A stretch of 64,000 nucleotides of DNA from an uncultured bacterium (GCA_949291365.1 CASEVJ010000006.1:1-64000); one strand, 5' to 3'; positions 25,512-34,054 are shown, counted from the first letter of the stretch. The notes: a model not told the origin generated them from the sequence alone. Translations and numbers: made by a program.

Positions 25512-26339
25512 ATGAAAAAATTCATAGCCGTATTGTTGGCTGCCGTGGTGGCCCCTTGTGCTTTTGCCCAGGTTTATGAGCTAAATGCTTCTGCTAAAAC
25601 CCAGGCCAATGCTTTTCAAAGAGCGCTTACCCAGTCCGCCGCCAGATCTGCAGTACGCAGCCATGAGAGAGTGACTGACTTGCAAAAAAAGCTGGAAACT
25701 ACTCTTCTGCATTTTGCCCAGGTTATGTATACGCAGAAATATAGCGATTATGGATATATTTTCCAAGCGCTGGATAATGTACGTTTATCGTATTTGGCCT
25801 TGCGCAATGCTTCCGTAGAAGCGGCCCGCACAATGGTACCGCGCCTCAATGAGCCAATACAAATTGACAACGGCGCCCGCACCATCCGCATTGCCGACTA
25901 TGTGCGTATGGAATCCTGCGTATTGGGCAGTGTCAGCTCTCGGGAAATGATTTTGTGGGAAAACTGGAGCCAAGTGCTGGAAGAAGACCTTGCTCCTGTG
26001 CAAAGCCCGGTCCTGGCCTCGCTGCCATCCAGCTTTCCGGCTGATTTTGCGCGTGGTGTGCAAAACTTCCGCCGCTATGTGTCCCAGGCCAAAGAATTAA
26101 ACCCCCAGTATGTATTGCAAAGCATGATGGGAGCTATGGATGCTTTTAATGCCACCCTGAAGAAAAACCCCCAGTTGGGCCCAGAGCTGGCTAAAGAATT
26201 TGTTAAACCACTGCAAGCGGGTTGGGGAAGCAAAGTAGAGCCCGTGTCTTTTATCAAAGACCATGCCTGCGAGTTGTATGGCCCGGTGCAGCAGGATTTG
26301 GAGCTCTTTGCCGAAAAGCTGGAGCAATTATCCCGCTAA
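25512..26339 (+). CDS. Secreted helical protein, unknown function
   Basis: This protein of 275 residues has a clean signal peptide (MKKFIAVLLAAVVAPCAFAQ). The mature part is mostly predicted helix without recognisable motifs: KTQANAFQRALTQSAARS, VTDLQKKLETTLLHFAQVM and later AGWGSKVEPVSFIKDHACELYG. Two cysteines (ESCVLG and DHACEL) might form a disulfide. The best guess is a periplasmic or surface structural protein, with no known family. GAGGAG precedes the ATG. An earlier in-frame start at 25434 lacks a site and would mask the signal peptide. It is monocistronic with a strong terminator. Confidence 0.75.
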   Translation: MKKFIAVLLAAVVAPCAFAQVYELNASAKTQANAFQRALTQSAARSAVRSHERVTDLQKKLETTLLHFAQVMYTQKYSDYGYIFQALDNVRLSYLALRNASVEAARTMVPRLNEPIQIDNGARTIRIADYVRMESCVLGSVSSREMILWENWSQVLEEDLAPVQSPVLASLPSSFPADFARGVQNFRRYVSQAKELNPQYVLQSMMGAMDAFNATLKKNPQLGPELAKEFVKPLQAGWGSKVEPVSFIKDHACELYGPVQQDLELFAEKLEQLSR

Positions 26340-26361
26340 TTTAACCTGTTAGCAAGTACAT

Positions 26362-26389
26362 AAAACCCCCGGAAAACCGGGGGTTTTTA
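26362..26389 (+). terminator. Terminator after the secreted helical protein
   Basis: ACCCCCGG (26365-26372) pairs with CCGGGGGT (26377-26384), followed by TTTTT. Confidence 0.93.
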
Positions 26390-26791
26390 ATGGGCTCAAA
26401 CCGATGAAACGGCTTAAAAACCGACGTTTTTAGCCAGCGGCAACTCCGTTTAGCTTTTGGTCTGGCGGGCGGTGCTGGCCTAACATTTTTAGGAGAGCGG
26501 GATAGGCGCAGCTGGGGGATAAGCAGTGTCTGGCATAATTGGGCGTACCCCTTTAGGCGGGGCAGGGAAAGTTGGAGCTGCCCAGTGTCTAGTGCAAGTT
26601 AGCTCACCCTTTCAGTCGGGAGGGCCGGCACCCGTAAACCTAAAATCCTTTCCGCGGCAGAGGCGGCCTAGGGGGTGGTTTTCCATACAGGGCTTGGGAC
26701 GTACCCATCTGCCGGCAGGGGTATGCTATCTGTCAGAAAAAAAGAAATTTCAATAAGGTAAAGCGAAAGGTTTGTAGCTTATGTCTCGGGG
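26390..26791. other. 400-base gene-free GC-rich region
   Basis: No ORF here has a ribosome site or protein-like composition. The region is GC-rich with several short repeated words (for example CAGTGTCT twice, near 26525 and 26586) and many GGC/GCC runs that could fold. I compared it by eye with RNase P RNA, tmRNA and SRP RNA consensus segments and saw no match. It could encode a structured RNA or be decayed sequence. Confidence 0.35.
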
Positions 26792-27415
26792 TTACAGTTC
26801 TTTGTGTAGCACTTTTAGCGCAGCTTTTTCTTTGGCCACCGGCAGGCATTCCTGCACGCGGTAGCATTTGCCGTCTACGCTTTGGGAAATGGCTTCTATA
26901 TCGGCATCTGTGAGCACTTCTTTGTCATAGGTGGTGCGGAATTCATAGCCGATGCCGGCATTGCGTATCAACTCCATGGATTGGCGCAGCAGGACGGGAT
27001 TAAACGACACCCCGGTAATGAGGGAATACTTATCCAGCGGGGCTTTTAAATCCATGGCAATAAAATCCACTAATTTTTTGTCCAGCAGTTCTTTAATCAT
27101 CTCGGGGCGTGTGCCGTTGGTGTCCAGCTTTACGGCATAGCCCATGGCTTTTATTTTGGCCAAAAATTGGGGCAAATCATCAAATAAGCTGGGCTCCCCG
27201 CCGGAGACGACAATTCCCTCCAGCGTGCCCTGGCGGCGCTTTAGAAACGCGTCTATTTCCTCTTCTGCAACGGGTTGGGAGAACATGTGCGGATAGACCA
27301 GCTCCGGGTTGTGGCAGTAGCGGCAGCGGAAATTACACCCCTGGGTGAATATCACCGCCGCCGGCCGGCCCGGAAAGTCAATGAGCGTAAATTTTAGCAG
27401 TCCGCCAATCTTCAT
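26792..27415 (-). CDS. nrdG: Anaerobic ribonucleotide reductase activase (radical SAM)
   Basis: This 207-residue radical SAM protein makes the glycyl radical on the class III ribonucleotide reductase. The cluster motif is CNFRCRYCHNPE (CxxxCxxC), followed by VVSGGEPSLFDDL and a typical partial TIM-barrel. MKIGGLLKFTLIDFPGRPAAVIFTQG at the start is typical of the NrdG group that acts on ATP-cone NrdD proteins. It is the third gene of the operon nrdD, glycyl-radical subunit, nrdG, and starts 27 bases after the small gene's stop. It must act on the separate 70-residue protein if that carries the radical glycine. Confidence 0.92.
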   Translation of the reverse strand: MKIGGLLKFTLIDFPGRPAAVIFTQGCNFRCRYCHNPELVYPHMFSQPVAEEEIDAFLKRRQGTLEGIVVSGGEPSLFDDLPQFLAKIKAMGYAVKLDTNGTRPEMIKELLDKKLVDFIAMDLKAPLDKYSLITGVSFNPVLLRQSMELIRNAGIGYEFRTTYDKEVLTDADIEAISQSVDGKCYRVQECLPVAKEKAALKVLHKEL

Positions 27416-27442
27416 CTCAAGCCCGTTGCAAAAAAAGGAGAT

Positions 27443-27655
27443 TTATTTGTCGCTGTGGCAGCTGCAGCCGCAGCCCACGTTCATGTTTTTGCGCATGGCA
27501 AACTCTTCTTTTTTGCCTTTGTTCCAGTTCTGCACTGGGCGCAAGTAGCCGACTACGCGGCTGTACACTTCACATTTAGAGCCGTGTACGTCCTGCATTT
27601 CTTTTTTAAGTTCAGAGATTTTGTTCTCTACAATTTTTCTTTCTTCAGCGGTCAT
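27443..27655 (-). CDS. Separate glycyl-radical domain of class III ribonucleotide reductase
   Basis: This 70-residue protein matches the segment normally found at the extreme C-terminus of NrdD. CEVYSRVVGYLRPVQNWNKG followed by KKEEF is the glycyl-radical loop, and Gly36 in RVVGYL is the expected radical site. It is preceded by a helix (residues 4-22) with a heptad pattern Val9, Ile13, Leu16, Met20, and followed by a Cys-rich tail (GCGCSCH). It has its own AGGAG seven bases before the ATG and lies 123 bases past the nrdD stop, in the same reading frame but separated by four stop codons. It therefore appears to be a real, independently translated subunit. A decayed gene fragment is the alternative. 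Confidence 0.85.
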   Translation of the reverse strand: MTAEERKIVENKISELKKEMQDVHGSKCEVYSRVVGYLRPVQNWNKGKKEEFAMRKNMNVGCGCSCHSDK

Positions 27656-27738
27656 TTTATACTCCTGTTACTACATTCGTCCTCTCCGGGCAGATAGCTG
27701 CGGGTAAACGCACAATCATGTCGGGCCGGACTGCTTCG

Positions 27739-27765
27739 CGGGGGCTTTTCGGGGCCCCCGAAAAG
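27739..27765. repeat. Palindrome between nrdD and its glycyl-radical subunit
   Basis: CTTTTCGGGG (27745-27754) and CCCCGAAAAG (27756-27765) form a perfect inverted repeat with a single central base. An alternative fold pairs 27739-27745 with 27754-27760. There is no T-run on the minus strand, so it is not a standard terminator. It may be a processing site, a weak attenuator or a protein site. Confidence 0.6.
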
Positions 27766-27778
27766 GTACTTGCACAAA

Positions 27779-29839
27779 TTATTTGCTATACAGCTGCTCT
27801 TCCAATAGGCGCACTTGGCGTTCCAGTTCCTGCATGCGTTCGGCTTTGCATTTGGGGCATTCAAAGTGTTCCCCTTCAATGTAGCCGCATTTGGGGCAGA
27901 CGCTGAACGTTGGCGTAATGGAGAAGTAAGGAAGCGTGTATTTTTCACATACAGTTTTGATGAATTTCTTCATCGCTTCCAAGTCTTTAATGCGCTCTCC
28001 GGTAAAAATATGCTGTACGGTACCGCCGGTGTATTTGGACTGGATATTGCTCTGCAAGTCCAGCATTTCAAACACGTCGTCGGTATAGTTGACCGGCAGC
28101 TGCGAAGAATTGGTATAGAAAGGCTGGTGGCCCTGCTTGTAGAGTTCTTCATTGGCGCAGATAATTTCCGGGTAGCGCTCTTTGTCCAGTTTGGCCAGGC
28201 GGTAAGAAGTGCCTTCGGCCGGGGTGGCTTCTAAATTGTAATTATTGCCCGTCTCTTCCTGGAATTTAACCAGCGTTTCACGCATAAACGTCAGCACTTT
28301 TTCGGCAAAGGCGCGGCCTTTTTCGGTGCCGATGTCTTCGCCAATCAAGTTGACAGACGCTTCATTGAGCCCCACTAATCCAATAGTGGAGAAATGGTTT
28401 TTCCAGTATTCGTTAAAGCGCTGTTTGACCGAGCGCAGGTAAAAGCTCATATACGGATAGAGGTTGGCGCTGGTAAAACGTTCAATCACTTTACGCTTGA
28501 TTTCCAAGCTTTCTTTGGCCGTTTCCATGCGGTCAAGCAGATTTTTGAAAAATTCTTCTTCATTTTTGGACAAATATCCCAAACGCGGCAGGTTAATGGT
28601 TACCACGCCGATAGAGCCCGTCAGCGGGGCCGAGCCGAATAAGCCGCCTCCGCGTTTGCGCAGCTCGCGGTTGTCAATGCGCAAGCGGCAGCACATGGAG
28701 CGGGCGTCCTCGGGGTTCATGTCGGAATTAATAAAGTTGGCAAAGTACGGAATACCGTATTTAGCCGTCATTTCCCACAGCGGGGTCAGTTTGGGGTTGT
28801 CCCAGTCAAAATCTTTGGTAATGTTATAGGTCGGGATAGGGAACGTGAACACGCGGCCCTTGGCGTCCCCTGCCAGCATAACTTCACAGAAGGCGCGGTT
28901 GAGCAAATCCATTTCATTCTGGAAGTCCTTATAGGTTTTGTCCATCAGTTTCCCGCCGATAATCACCGGCTGGTCTTTATAATAAGAAGGTACATTAAGA
29001 TCCAGCGTCAGGTTGGTAAACGGTGTTTGAAACCCTACGCGGGTGGGCACGTTGACGTTAAACAAAAACTCCTGCAGCGCCTGTTTTACTTCCTCGTAAG
29101 AGAGCTTATCATAATAGATAAACGGCGCCAGCAGCGTGTCAAAATTGCTAAACGCCTGCGCACCGGCGCTTTCGCCCTGCAAGGTATAGAAAAAGTTGAC
29201 CACCTGGCCCAAGGCCGTGCGGAAATGTTTGGCCGGTTTGCTTTCGGCTTTGCCGACTACGCCGGTAAAACCGCTGAGCAGTAGGTCTTGCAAATCCCAG
29301 CCCACGCAGTAAGCGCCCAGCAGGCCCAAATCGTGCAGGTGAAAATCCCCTTCGCTGTGCATGCGTTTTACTTTTTCTGGATAAATTTTATTAAGCCAGT
29401 AAATTTTGCTCACTTCAGAGGAAATATAGTTGTTCAGCCCCTGCAGCGAGTAGCCCATATTGCTGTTTTCATTTACCTGCCAGTCCAGCTGTTTAAGGTA
29501 TTGGTCAACTAAATCCACGTTAAATTTAGAGGAAATTTCGCGGATACGCGCATGCTGATCGCGGTACAAAATGTAGGCCTTGGCAGTTTTATGGTAATTA
29601 GAGGTCAGCAAAACGTCTTCCACAATGTCCTGCACGTTTTCCACGTTGGGGGTGGTGTCGGCGTAAAGCTGTTGGATAATGTTAATGGCCCGGATAGTCA
29701 GTTTTTTGGCAGTTTCTGCGTCAAACTCTCCGGTTACCGCGGCGGCTTTTTCTATGGCCTTGGTAATCTTTTTGGAATCAAAATGCTGAATGGTGCCGTC
29801 TCTTTTGACGATGTTTGTGATGACTTCTGCGTTTTCCAT
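27779..29839 (-). CDS. nrdD: Anaerobic (class III) ribonucleoside-triphosphate reductase, large part lacking the glycyl-radical segment
   Basis: This 686-residue protein reduces ribonucleotides to deoxyribonucleotides without oxygen. It has an N-terminal ATP-cone (about 1-95, VITNIVKRDGTIQHFDSKKI) that senses ATP/dATP, then the barrel with the conserved DARSMCCRLRIDNRELRKRGGG and GLNEASVNLIG segments. Near the end are two Cys pairs (Cys648, Cys651, Cys661, Cys664) that form the zinc site. In usual family members the zinc site runs straight into the glycyl-radical loop. Here the chain instead ends with a 22-residue helix (heptads Met, Leu, Val, Leu, Leu) and stops. The missing segment is encoded by the next gene. 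GGAC is the only weak ribosome site. Confidence 0.95.
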   Translation of the reverse strand: MENAEVITNIVKRDGTIQHFDSKKITKAIEKAAAVTGEFDAETAKKLTIRAINIIQQLYADTTPNVENVQDIVEDVLLTSNYHKTAKAYILYRDQHARIREISSKFNVDLVDQYLKQLDWQVNENSNMGYSLQGLNNYISSEVSKIYWLNKIYPEKVKRMHSEGDFHLHDLGLLGAYCVGWDLQDLLLSGFTGVVGKAESKPAKHFRTALGQVVNFFYTLQGESAGAQAFSNFDTLLAPFIYYDKLSYEEVKQALQEFLFNVNVPTRVGFQTPFTNLTLDLNVPSYYKDQPVIIGGKLMDKTYKDFQNEMDLLNRAFCEVMLAGDAKGRVFTFPIPTYNITKDFDWDNPKLTPLWEMTAKYGIPYFANFINSDMNPEDARSMCCRLRIDNRELRKRGGGLFGSAPLTGSIGVVTINLPRLGYLSKNEEEFFKNLLDRMETAKESLEIKRKVIERFTSANLYPYMSFYLRSVKQRFNEYWKNHFSTIGLVGLNEASVNLIGEDIGTEKGRAFAEKVLTFMRETLVKFQEETGNNYNLEATPAEGTSYRLAKLDKERYPEIICANEELYKQGHQPFYTNSSQLPVNYTDDVFEMLDLQSNIQSKYTGGTVQHIFTGERIKDLEAMKKFIKTVCEKYTLPYFSITPTFSVCPKCGYIEGEHFECPKCKAERMQELERQVRLLEEQLYSK

Positions 29840-30430
29840 GGTATAAGTCCTGTGTATGTGGTGGCCGCGCGGGTAGAAACCTGCGACAGTTTAAATTTTT
29901 GCATAAAAAAACGAAAAATGCAAATCCCGTCTTAAAATACAAAAGCCCGGCCTGAAAAAAATAAATTTTACCGTCTGAAAATTAAAATTTTTACGCAAGC
30001 CAAACCCCTCAAAAATTTTTTGCATTATTTGGGCTAATTAGTAATTATTACTATTAAGAGTATAGCTTATTTTTCACTTTTTATAAACCCTGTTCTGAAA
30101 AGGGATTTAGCAAAAACAGGGGGCAATAACAGCCAGTTGGCATTTGGACAGCAATGGGCGCAGCCAGGTCTGGGCCGCTGTGCATGAAAGGTTGGGTGGA
30201 TAAGGTTTGGGTGCGAAAAAGAATATGTGCGGGCTGAAAAAGACATCCTGTGCGGGACAGGAGCGTTGCCCGTAAGCGGAATTAGGCGACCGGTAAACAG
30301 AAGAGCTCGCTTTCGGGCTTGCTAAAGCGTTGGGAAAGCGCTTGGGCAAAAGGAAAAGCAAAATAGGGTGTTTTTTATCTTGACCGCAGGCCGCGAAAGT
30401 GATTAAATAGAAAAAACGGGAGGGGAAACT
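29840..30430. other. Divergent intergenic region upstream of nrdD
   Basis: About 590 bases. The left part (29880-30100) is AT-rich and should hold the nrdD promoter. It includes an inverted repeat of TTTGCAT and ATGCAAA (about 29897-29921). The right part (30110-30400) is GC-richer with no convincing ORF. No NrdR-box pair or known riboswitch was recognised. Confidence 0.4.
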
Positions 30431-30700
30431 ATGGACTTTTATCAAGTAATGGTCTTGATTGCCGTAATAGCTTTTGTTGTACTGGTGGTGTATGCGGTGG
30501 TGACGCTGCGCCAAGTGGGGCGTACGGCGGAATCGCTGGAATATTTGGCTACGATCACAGCCGAAAATATGGCCAAAACGCAAAGCACGTTTGATTTGCT
30601 GGACAATGTATCTTCTTTGCTTGACAGTACTTTTTACAAGCTGCTGCGTTTGGGTGTAGACACCGTGCACCGTTACCGTTCTGCCAATAAAGGAAAATAA
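30431..30700 (+). CDS. Small membrane protein, DUF948-like
   Basis: This protein of 89 residues begins with a transmembrane helix (VMVLIAVIAFVVLVVYAVVTL) followed by an amphipathic helical region (VGRTAESLEYLATITAENMAKTQSTFDLLDNVSSLLD) like that in DUF948 proteins of many bacteria. A basic tail, VHRYRSANKGK, lies at the end. The function of the family is unknown. GGGAGGGG is a strong ribosome site. It has its own terminator. Confidence 0.8.
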   Translation: MDFYQVMVLIAVIAFVVLVVYAVVTLRQVGRTAESLEYLATITAENMAKTQSTFDLLDNVSSLLDSTFYKLLRLGVDTVHRYRSANKGK

Positions 30701-30727
30701 AAAGGCCGCCTTCGGGCGGCTTTTTTA
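30700..30727 (+). terminator. Terminator after the DUF948-like gene
   Basis: GCCGCC (30705-30710), a TTCG tetraloop and GGCGGC (30715-30720), with AAAA before and TTTTTT after. Confidence 0.95.
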
Positions 30728-30857
30728 TAAATGCCTTATCACAAATTCACGAGCATAGTGCTGACGTTTGAAATGGATTTACACTATAAAAAAAGGGGTT
30801 TTTGTAGGCGGAGTTTAGTGCCAGTTAATATAGAGTAAGCAGGAATTTTTGTATTTC

Positions 30858-30888
30858 AAAATCCCCCGGTTTGAGTCCGGGGGATTGC
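30858..30888 (-). terminator. Hairpin, probable terminator downstream of tspO
   Basis: AATCCCCCGG and CCGGGGGATT arms pair. On the minus strand TTTTGAAAT follows the stem. It lies about 110 bases past the tspO stop, so the transcript would have a long 3' tail. Confidence 0.6.
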
Positions 30889-30998
30889 TGCGAGAGAAGG
30901 ATGCGCTGGGCTAGGAGACAATATTGCTTTTAGAGTTTCCTTTCTGTTAAAAGCAGAAACAGCCACAGCCCCTGCATATCAGTTTTATGGCGGTTGGT

Positions 30999-31460
30999 TT
31001 AGTTAAGCAGCAGAATGGCGTAGTTTAAGCTCCAGGCAAAGCCCAGCCAGGCGATATACGGCACCAGCAGCCAAAACGCCGTCCGGCACACATTCCAAAG
31101 TTGTTTAAGCAGCCAGGCAGTTATAAAGATAAGCGCTGTTAAAATCAGCAAGGCCCAGCCGACTTCCTGCCGGCCAAAAAATACCGGCGTCCATAAGGCA
31201 TTTAGCGCAAGTTGCCCTATAAACAAAAGTAAAGCCGGGCGTATTTCCCGGCGCAACCCCTGACGGGTGAGGAAAAACCCGGCTACCCCCATCAGAATAT
31301 ACAGCACGCCCCACGCCGCCCCAAAAAGCCAGTCCGGCGGTGTAAAAGAGGGCTGCACCAGTCCATGATACCAGTTTAGCCCGCGGCTGACGGCTCCGCC
31401 CCCAGCCAAAGCCGGCATCTGGCAAAAAATAATCCAAAAAATCAGTTTGGCAATTTGCAT
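30999..31460 (-). CDS. tspO: TspO/MBR family membrane protein
   Basis: This protein of 153 residues has five hydrophobic helices and the aromatic signature of the TspO/peripheral benzodiazepine receptor family: NWYHGLVQPSFTPPDWLFGAAWGVLYILMG, then ALNALWTPVFF and WSLNYAILLLN. Family members bind tetrapyrroles and other hydrophobic ligands in the cell envelope. The ATG at 31460 has AGGGGG close ahead, whereas an in-frame start at 31634 adds a non-conserved extension. The gene stands alone. Confidence 0.93.
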   Translation of the reverse strand: MQIAKLIFWIIFCQMPALAGGGAVSRGLNWYHGLVQPSFTPPDWLFGAAWGVLYILMGVAGFFLTRQGLRREIRPALLLFIGQLALNALWTPVFFGRQEVGWALLILTALIFITAWLLKQLWNVCRTAFWLLVPYIAWLGFAWSLNYAILLLN

Positions 31461-31807
31461 AATTCCCCCTATAATGCGGCTATTGTGTGTGCTTATCCGC
31501 CCCGGGCTTTGGTCTTTTGGCTTCGCGGAGCGGCATTTCCAGTATAACTTTTTCGGTACCAAAGCGGATATAAAAAAGTGGACTAGAAGCGTTTGCCCGG
31601 GTTTTTCAGACAGCTGCCGCCCCGGCCCAAACATAAACCGGCGCCGGGATTTGGGGGCGGGGGCGGTATTGGCTGCTGACGGCGGGGCCGCGGCTGTGCG
31701 GCAAGGGGCCCTTGTGGGGCTCTTGCGCCGGGGAGCTTGTTTCCCCTCAAGGGATAAAAATGCTAAAATAAAAAAGAACTATTTTAACCTCTCCCAAGCG
31801 AGGCGTT
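31461..31807. other. Gene-free region upstream of accB-like gene
   Basis: About 350 bases between divergent tspO and the accB-like gene. It contains TATAAT at 31469-31474 near the tspO start, a GC-rich middle (31580-31740) and an AT-rich stretch (31755-31790) likely to be the promoter of the carboxylase operon. No ORF is convincing. Confidence 0.4.
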
Positions 31808-32182
31808 ATGGATACAAAACTGATTACCGAAATTACCCAGTGGATGAAAACCACGGATTTGGCTGAATTTTGTTACGAGAAAAATCATAATTGCATAGAA
31901 ATCAAAACCCGCGAAGCTTTGCCCGAACCGGCCAAGTTCTCCTGCCATTTAACGGCGGTTACCGCGCCTGCTTTGGGCTTTTATCACGCCGCTCCAAAAG
32001 GTAAAAATTTACCGCTTTCCGAAGGCCAAAAAGTAAAAGAAGGAGACAGCTTGGGCCTGGTGGAAACGCTGTCTAAAAAACATCCCATTACCGCGCCCGT
32101 GGCCGGTACCTTGCGTATTATTTCCGCCGAAGAAGGCAAATCCGTGGAATACGGCCAGCCGCTGTTTTTCATTGAACCGTAG
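31808..32182 (+). CDS. accB: Biotin carboxyl carrier-like protein without the usual biotin lysine
   Basis: This 124-residue protein aligns with the biotin carboxyl carrier protein of acetyl-CoA carboxylase. It has an N-terminal helix MDTKLITEITQWMKTTDL, a short linker, and a biotinyl domain from TAPALGFYH through EGQKVKEGDSLGLVE to the end GQPLFFIEP. The hairpin tip that reads EAMKM in normal BCCPs reads ETLSKK (residues 86-91). In a gap-free alignment Ser89 sits at the biotinylated lysine, with lysines at the next two positions. It is therefore either biotinylated at a shifted lysine or not biotinylated. The gene starts a four-gene operon with accC, 9 bases before it. Calling it accB is by homology and place only. 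Confidence 0.8.
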   Translation: MDTKLITEITQWMKTTDLAEFCYEKNHNCIEIKTREALPEPAKFSCHLTAVTAPALGFYHAAPKGKNLPLSEGQKVKEGDSLGLVETLSKKHPITAPVAGTLRIISAEEGKSVEYGQPLFFIEP

Positions 32183-32191
32183 AGGCCTTCC

Positions 32192-33583
32192 ATGAATGCA
32201 AAAATAAAAGTTACCCCCTTTAAAAAAGTACTTATCGCCAACCGCGGCGAAATTGCTTTGCGCGTCATTCGCACGCTCAAAGAAATGAATATCAAGTCCG
32301 TGGCTGTTTACTCCGAGGCCGACCGTAACAGCTTGCATGTGCGCATGGCTGATGAAGCGGTGTGCATAGGAGCGGCTCCGTCTCCAATGAGCTATTTAAA
32401 TATTGACGCGGTGGTAACCGCCGCCAAGATGACCGGAGCGGACGCCGTGCACCCGGGTTATGGTTTTTTGTCTGAAAATGCCGATTTTGCCGAAGCCGTG
32501 ACCAAAGCCGGCATTACGTTTATCGGCCCTACGGCCCAAGCTATCAGCATGCTGGGCGTAAAGAGCACCGCGCGTGAAATCGCCGTCAAAGGCGGCGTGC
32601 CTATTACCCCGGGTTCTGACGGCGTGGTGGGAAAAGATTTTCGGGAAGTGGCCCGCAAAATCGGTTTCCCAATTATGATTAAGGCCTCTTTGGGCGGCGG
32701 CGGCAAAGGCATGCGCGCCTGCTTGGAAGAGAAAGATTTGGAGCGGATGATGAAAACCGCCCAGGCCGAAGCCAAAGCCAACTTTGGAGACGACCGCGTC
32801 TATTTTGAAAAACTTGTTTTAAACCCGCGCCATATTGAGGTGCAGGTAGCGGCCGACAATTACGGCAACGCCATCGCGTTTGCCGAGCGCGACTGCAGTA
32901 TGCAGCGCCGCCACCAGAAACTGGTGGAAGAATCCCCGTCCCCGTTTGTGGACGAGGCCACCCGCCGCAAATTGCAGGAAGCCGCCGTCAAATTAGTCAA
33001 GGCCGCCAAATACCGCGGTGTAGGCACGGTGGAATTTTTGATGGCGCAGAACAAAGAATTTTATTTTATGGAAGTCAACACGCGTTTGCAGGTGGAACAC
33101 CCGGTAACGGAAGCCGTGTGCGGCTATGACCTGGTCAAAATGCAAATCCGCATTGCCCAGGGCGAACCGCTGTGCATCGGCCAGAAAGAAGCGGCGGTAA
33201 TCCGCTGCCATGCCATTGAGCACCGCATTAACGCCGAAGACAGCGATAAAAACTTTACCCCGTGCCCGGGCACCATTGAAGAGTGGATACCTGCCGGGGG
33301 CTTGGGTGTGCGTGTGGACAGCCACATGTATACGGGATACACCATTCCCAGCTATTATGACAGCTTGATAGCCAAACTGATTTTAACGGCTCCAGACCGC
33401 GAAAAATTGCTGCAGCGCAGCCGCCGTGCCCTAGGGGAATTTAAGGTGGGGGGCGTCAAAACGACCATTCCTTTCCACCAGAAAATTGTCAATAATCCGG
33501 ATTTCGTGGCCGGCAATATGGATACGGGTCTAATTGAACGTATGCTGGAAGCGGAAAAAAAGCAAGATGAAGGCCAAAAGTAA
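32192..33583 (+). CDS. accC: Biotin carboxylase subunit
   Basis: This 463-residue ATP-grasp enzyme uses ATP and bicarbonate to carboxylate biotin. All family motifs are intact: [84 protein letters not shown] (metal and substrate site) and EHRINAED. The C-terminus shows the [10 protein letters not shown] segment. It pairs with the BCCP-like protein immediately upstream. The carboxyltransferase that would complete a carboxylase is not here but at 60433-62037. The start of the adenylyltransferase gene overlaps its last 17 bases. Confidence 0.96.
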   Translation: MNAKIKVTPFKKVLIANRGEIALRVIRTLKEMNIKSVAVYSEADRNSLHVRMADEAVCIGAAPSPMSYLNIDAVVTAAKMTGADAVHPGYGFLSENADFAEAVTKAGITFIGPTAQAISMLGVKSTAREIAVKGGVPITPGSDGVVGKDFREVARKIGFPIMIKASLGGGGKGMRACLEEKDLERMMKTAQAEAKANFGDDRVYFEKLVLNPRHIEVQVAADNYGNAIAFAERDCSMQRRHQKLVEESPSPFVDEATRRKLQEAAVKLVKAAKYRGVGTVEFLMAQNKEFYFMEVNTRLQVEHPVTEAVCGYDLVKMQIRIAQGEPLCIGQKEAAVIRCHAIEHRINAEDSDKNFTPCPGTIEEWIPAGGLGVRVDSHMYTGYTIPSYYDSLIAKLILTAPDREKLLQRSRRALGEFKVGGVKTTIPFHQKIVNNPDFVAGNMDTGLIERMLEAEKKQDEGQK

Positions 33584-34031
33584 AATTTTCAGCCGGCCCG
33601 CTTTAGCCAAATGGCTGGATACACAGCGCAAAGCAGGTAAAAAAATCGTTTTTACCAACGGCTGTTTTGATATTCTGCACGCCGGACACGTAAGCGTGCT
33701 GGAGTTTTCGCGCGCACAGGGAGACGTGCTGGTGGTGGGCGTGAACAGCGACGCGTCCGTGCGGCGCTTAAAAGGCCCCACCCGCCCCGTCAATAAACAA
33801 GCCGACCGCGCATTGGTGCTGGCGGCCCTGCAGGCGGTGGACGCCGTGTGCGTATTTGGGGAAGATACCCCGTACAATTTGATTAAACTCGTCCGTCCCG
33901 ACGTGCTGGTAAAAGGCGGCGATTATAAGCCCTCGGAAATCGTGGGCCGTGAATTTGCAAAAAAAGTAGCGCGTTTTGCCCTGTTAAAAGGGCGTTCCAC
34001 TACCAATATTATTAAGAAAGTACAGAAGTAA
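33567..34031 (+). CDS. HldE C-terminal-type cytidylyltransferase-fold heptose-phosphate adenylyltransferase
   Basis: This protein of 154 residues has the nucleotidyltransferase signature [19 protein letters not shown] (HxGH), then [22 protein letters not shown] and VLVKGGDY, and ends with [10 protein letters not shown]. This is the RfaE domain II/HldE C-terminal type that adenylylates heptose-1-phosphate for ADP-heptose, a lipopolysaccharide core precursor. It stands alone without the kinase half that is fused to it in Escherichia coli. A separate PfkB-like kinase at 2169-3077 is not obviously its partner. It overlaps accC and precedes the SPT-like gene by 23 bases, so it is in the carboxylase operon. 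Confidence 0.85.
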   Translation: MKAKSKIFSRPALAKWLDTQRKAGKKIVFTNGCFDILHAGHVSVLEFSRAQGDVLVVGVNSDASVRRLKGPTRPVNKQADRALVLAALQAVDAVCVFGEDTPYNLIKLVRPDVLVKGGDYKPSEIVGREFAKKVARFALLKGRSTTNIIKKVQK

Positions 34032-34054
34032 ACGGGTACCAAAAGGAAAAGAAT

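Noticed and set aside
27443-27655. Frameshift or sequencing error splitting nrdD
   Set aside because: Same frame is kept, four stops separate the parts, both ends have extra helices, and the small gene has its own AGGAG; a simple indel would not produce this.
29840-30430. Riboswitch or NrdR boxes upstream of nrdD
   Set aside because: The AT-rich stretch contains only a short TTTGCAT/ATGCAAA inverted repeat; no known riboswitch core or paired NrdR boxes were found.
30107-30670. 187-codon open frame antisense to the DUF948-like gene
   Set aside because: Low-quality His/Gln/Arg-rich translation with no ribosome site; the plus-strand gene has a strong one.
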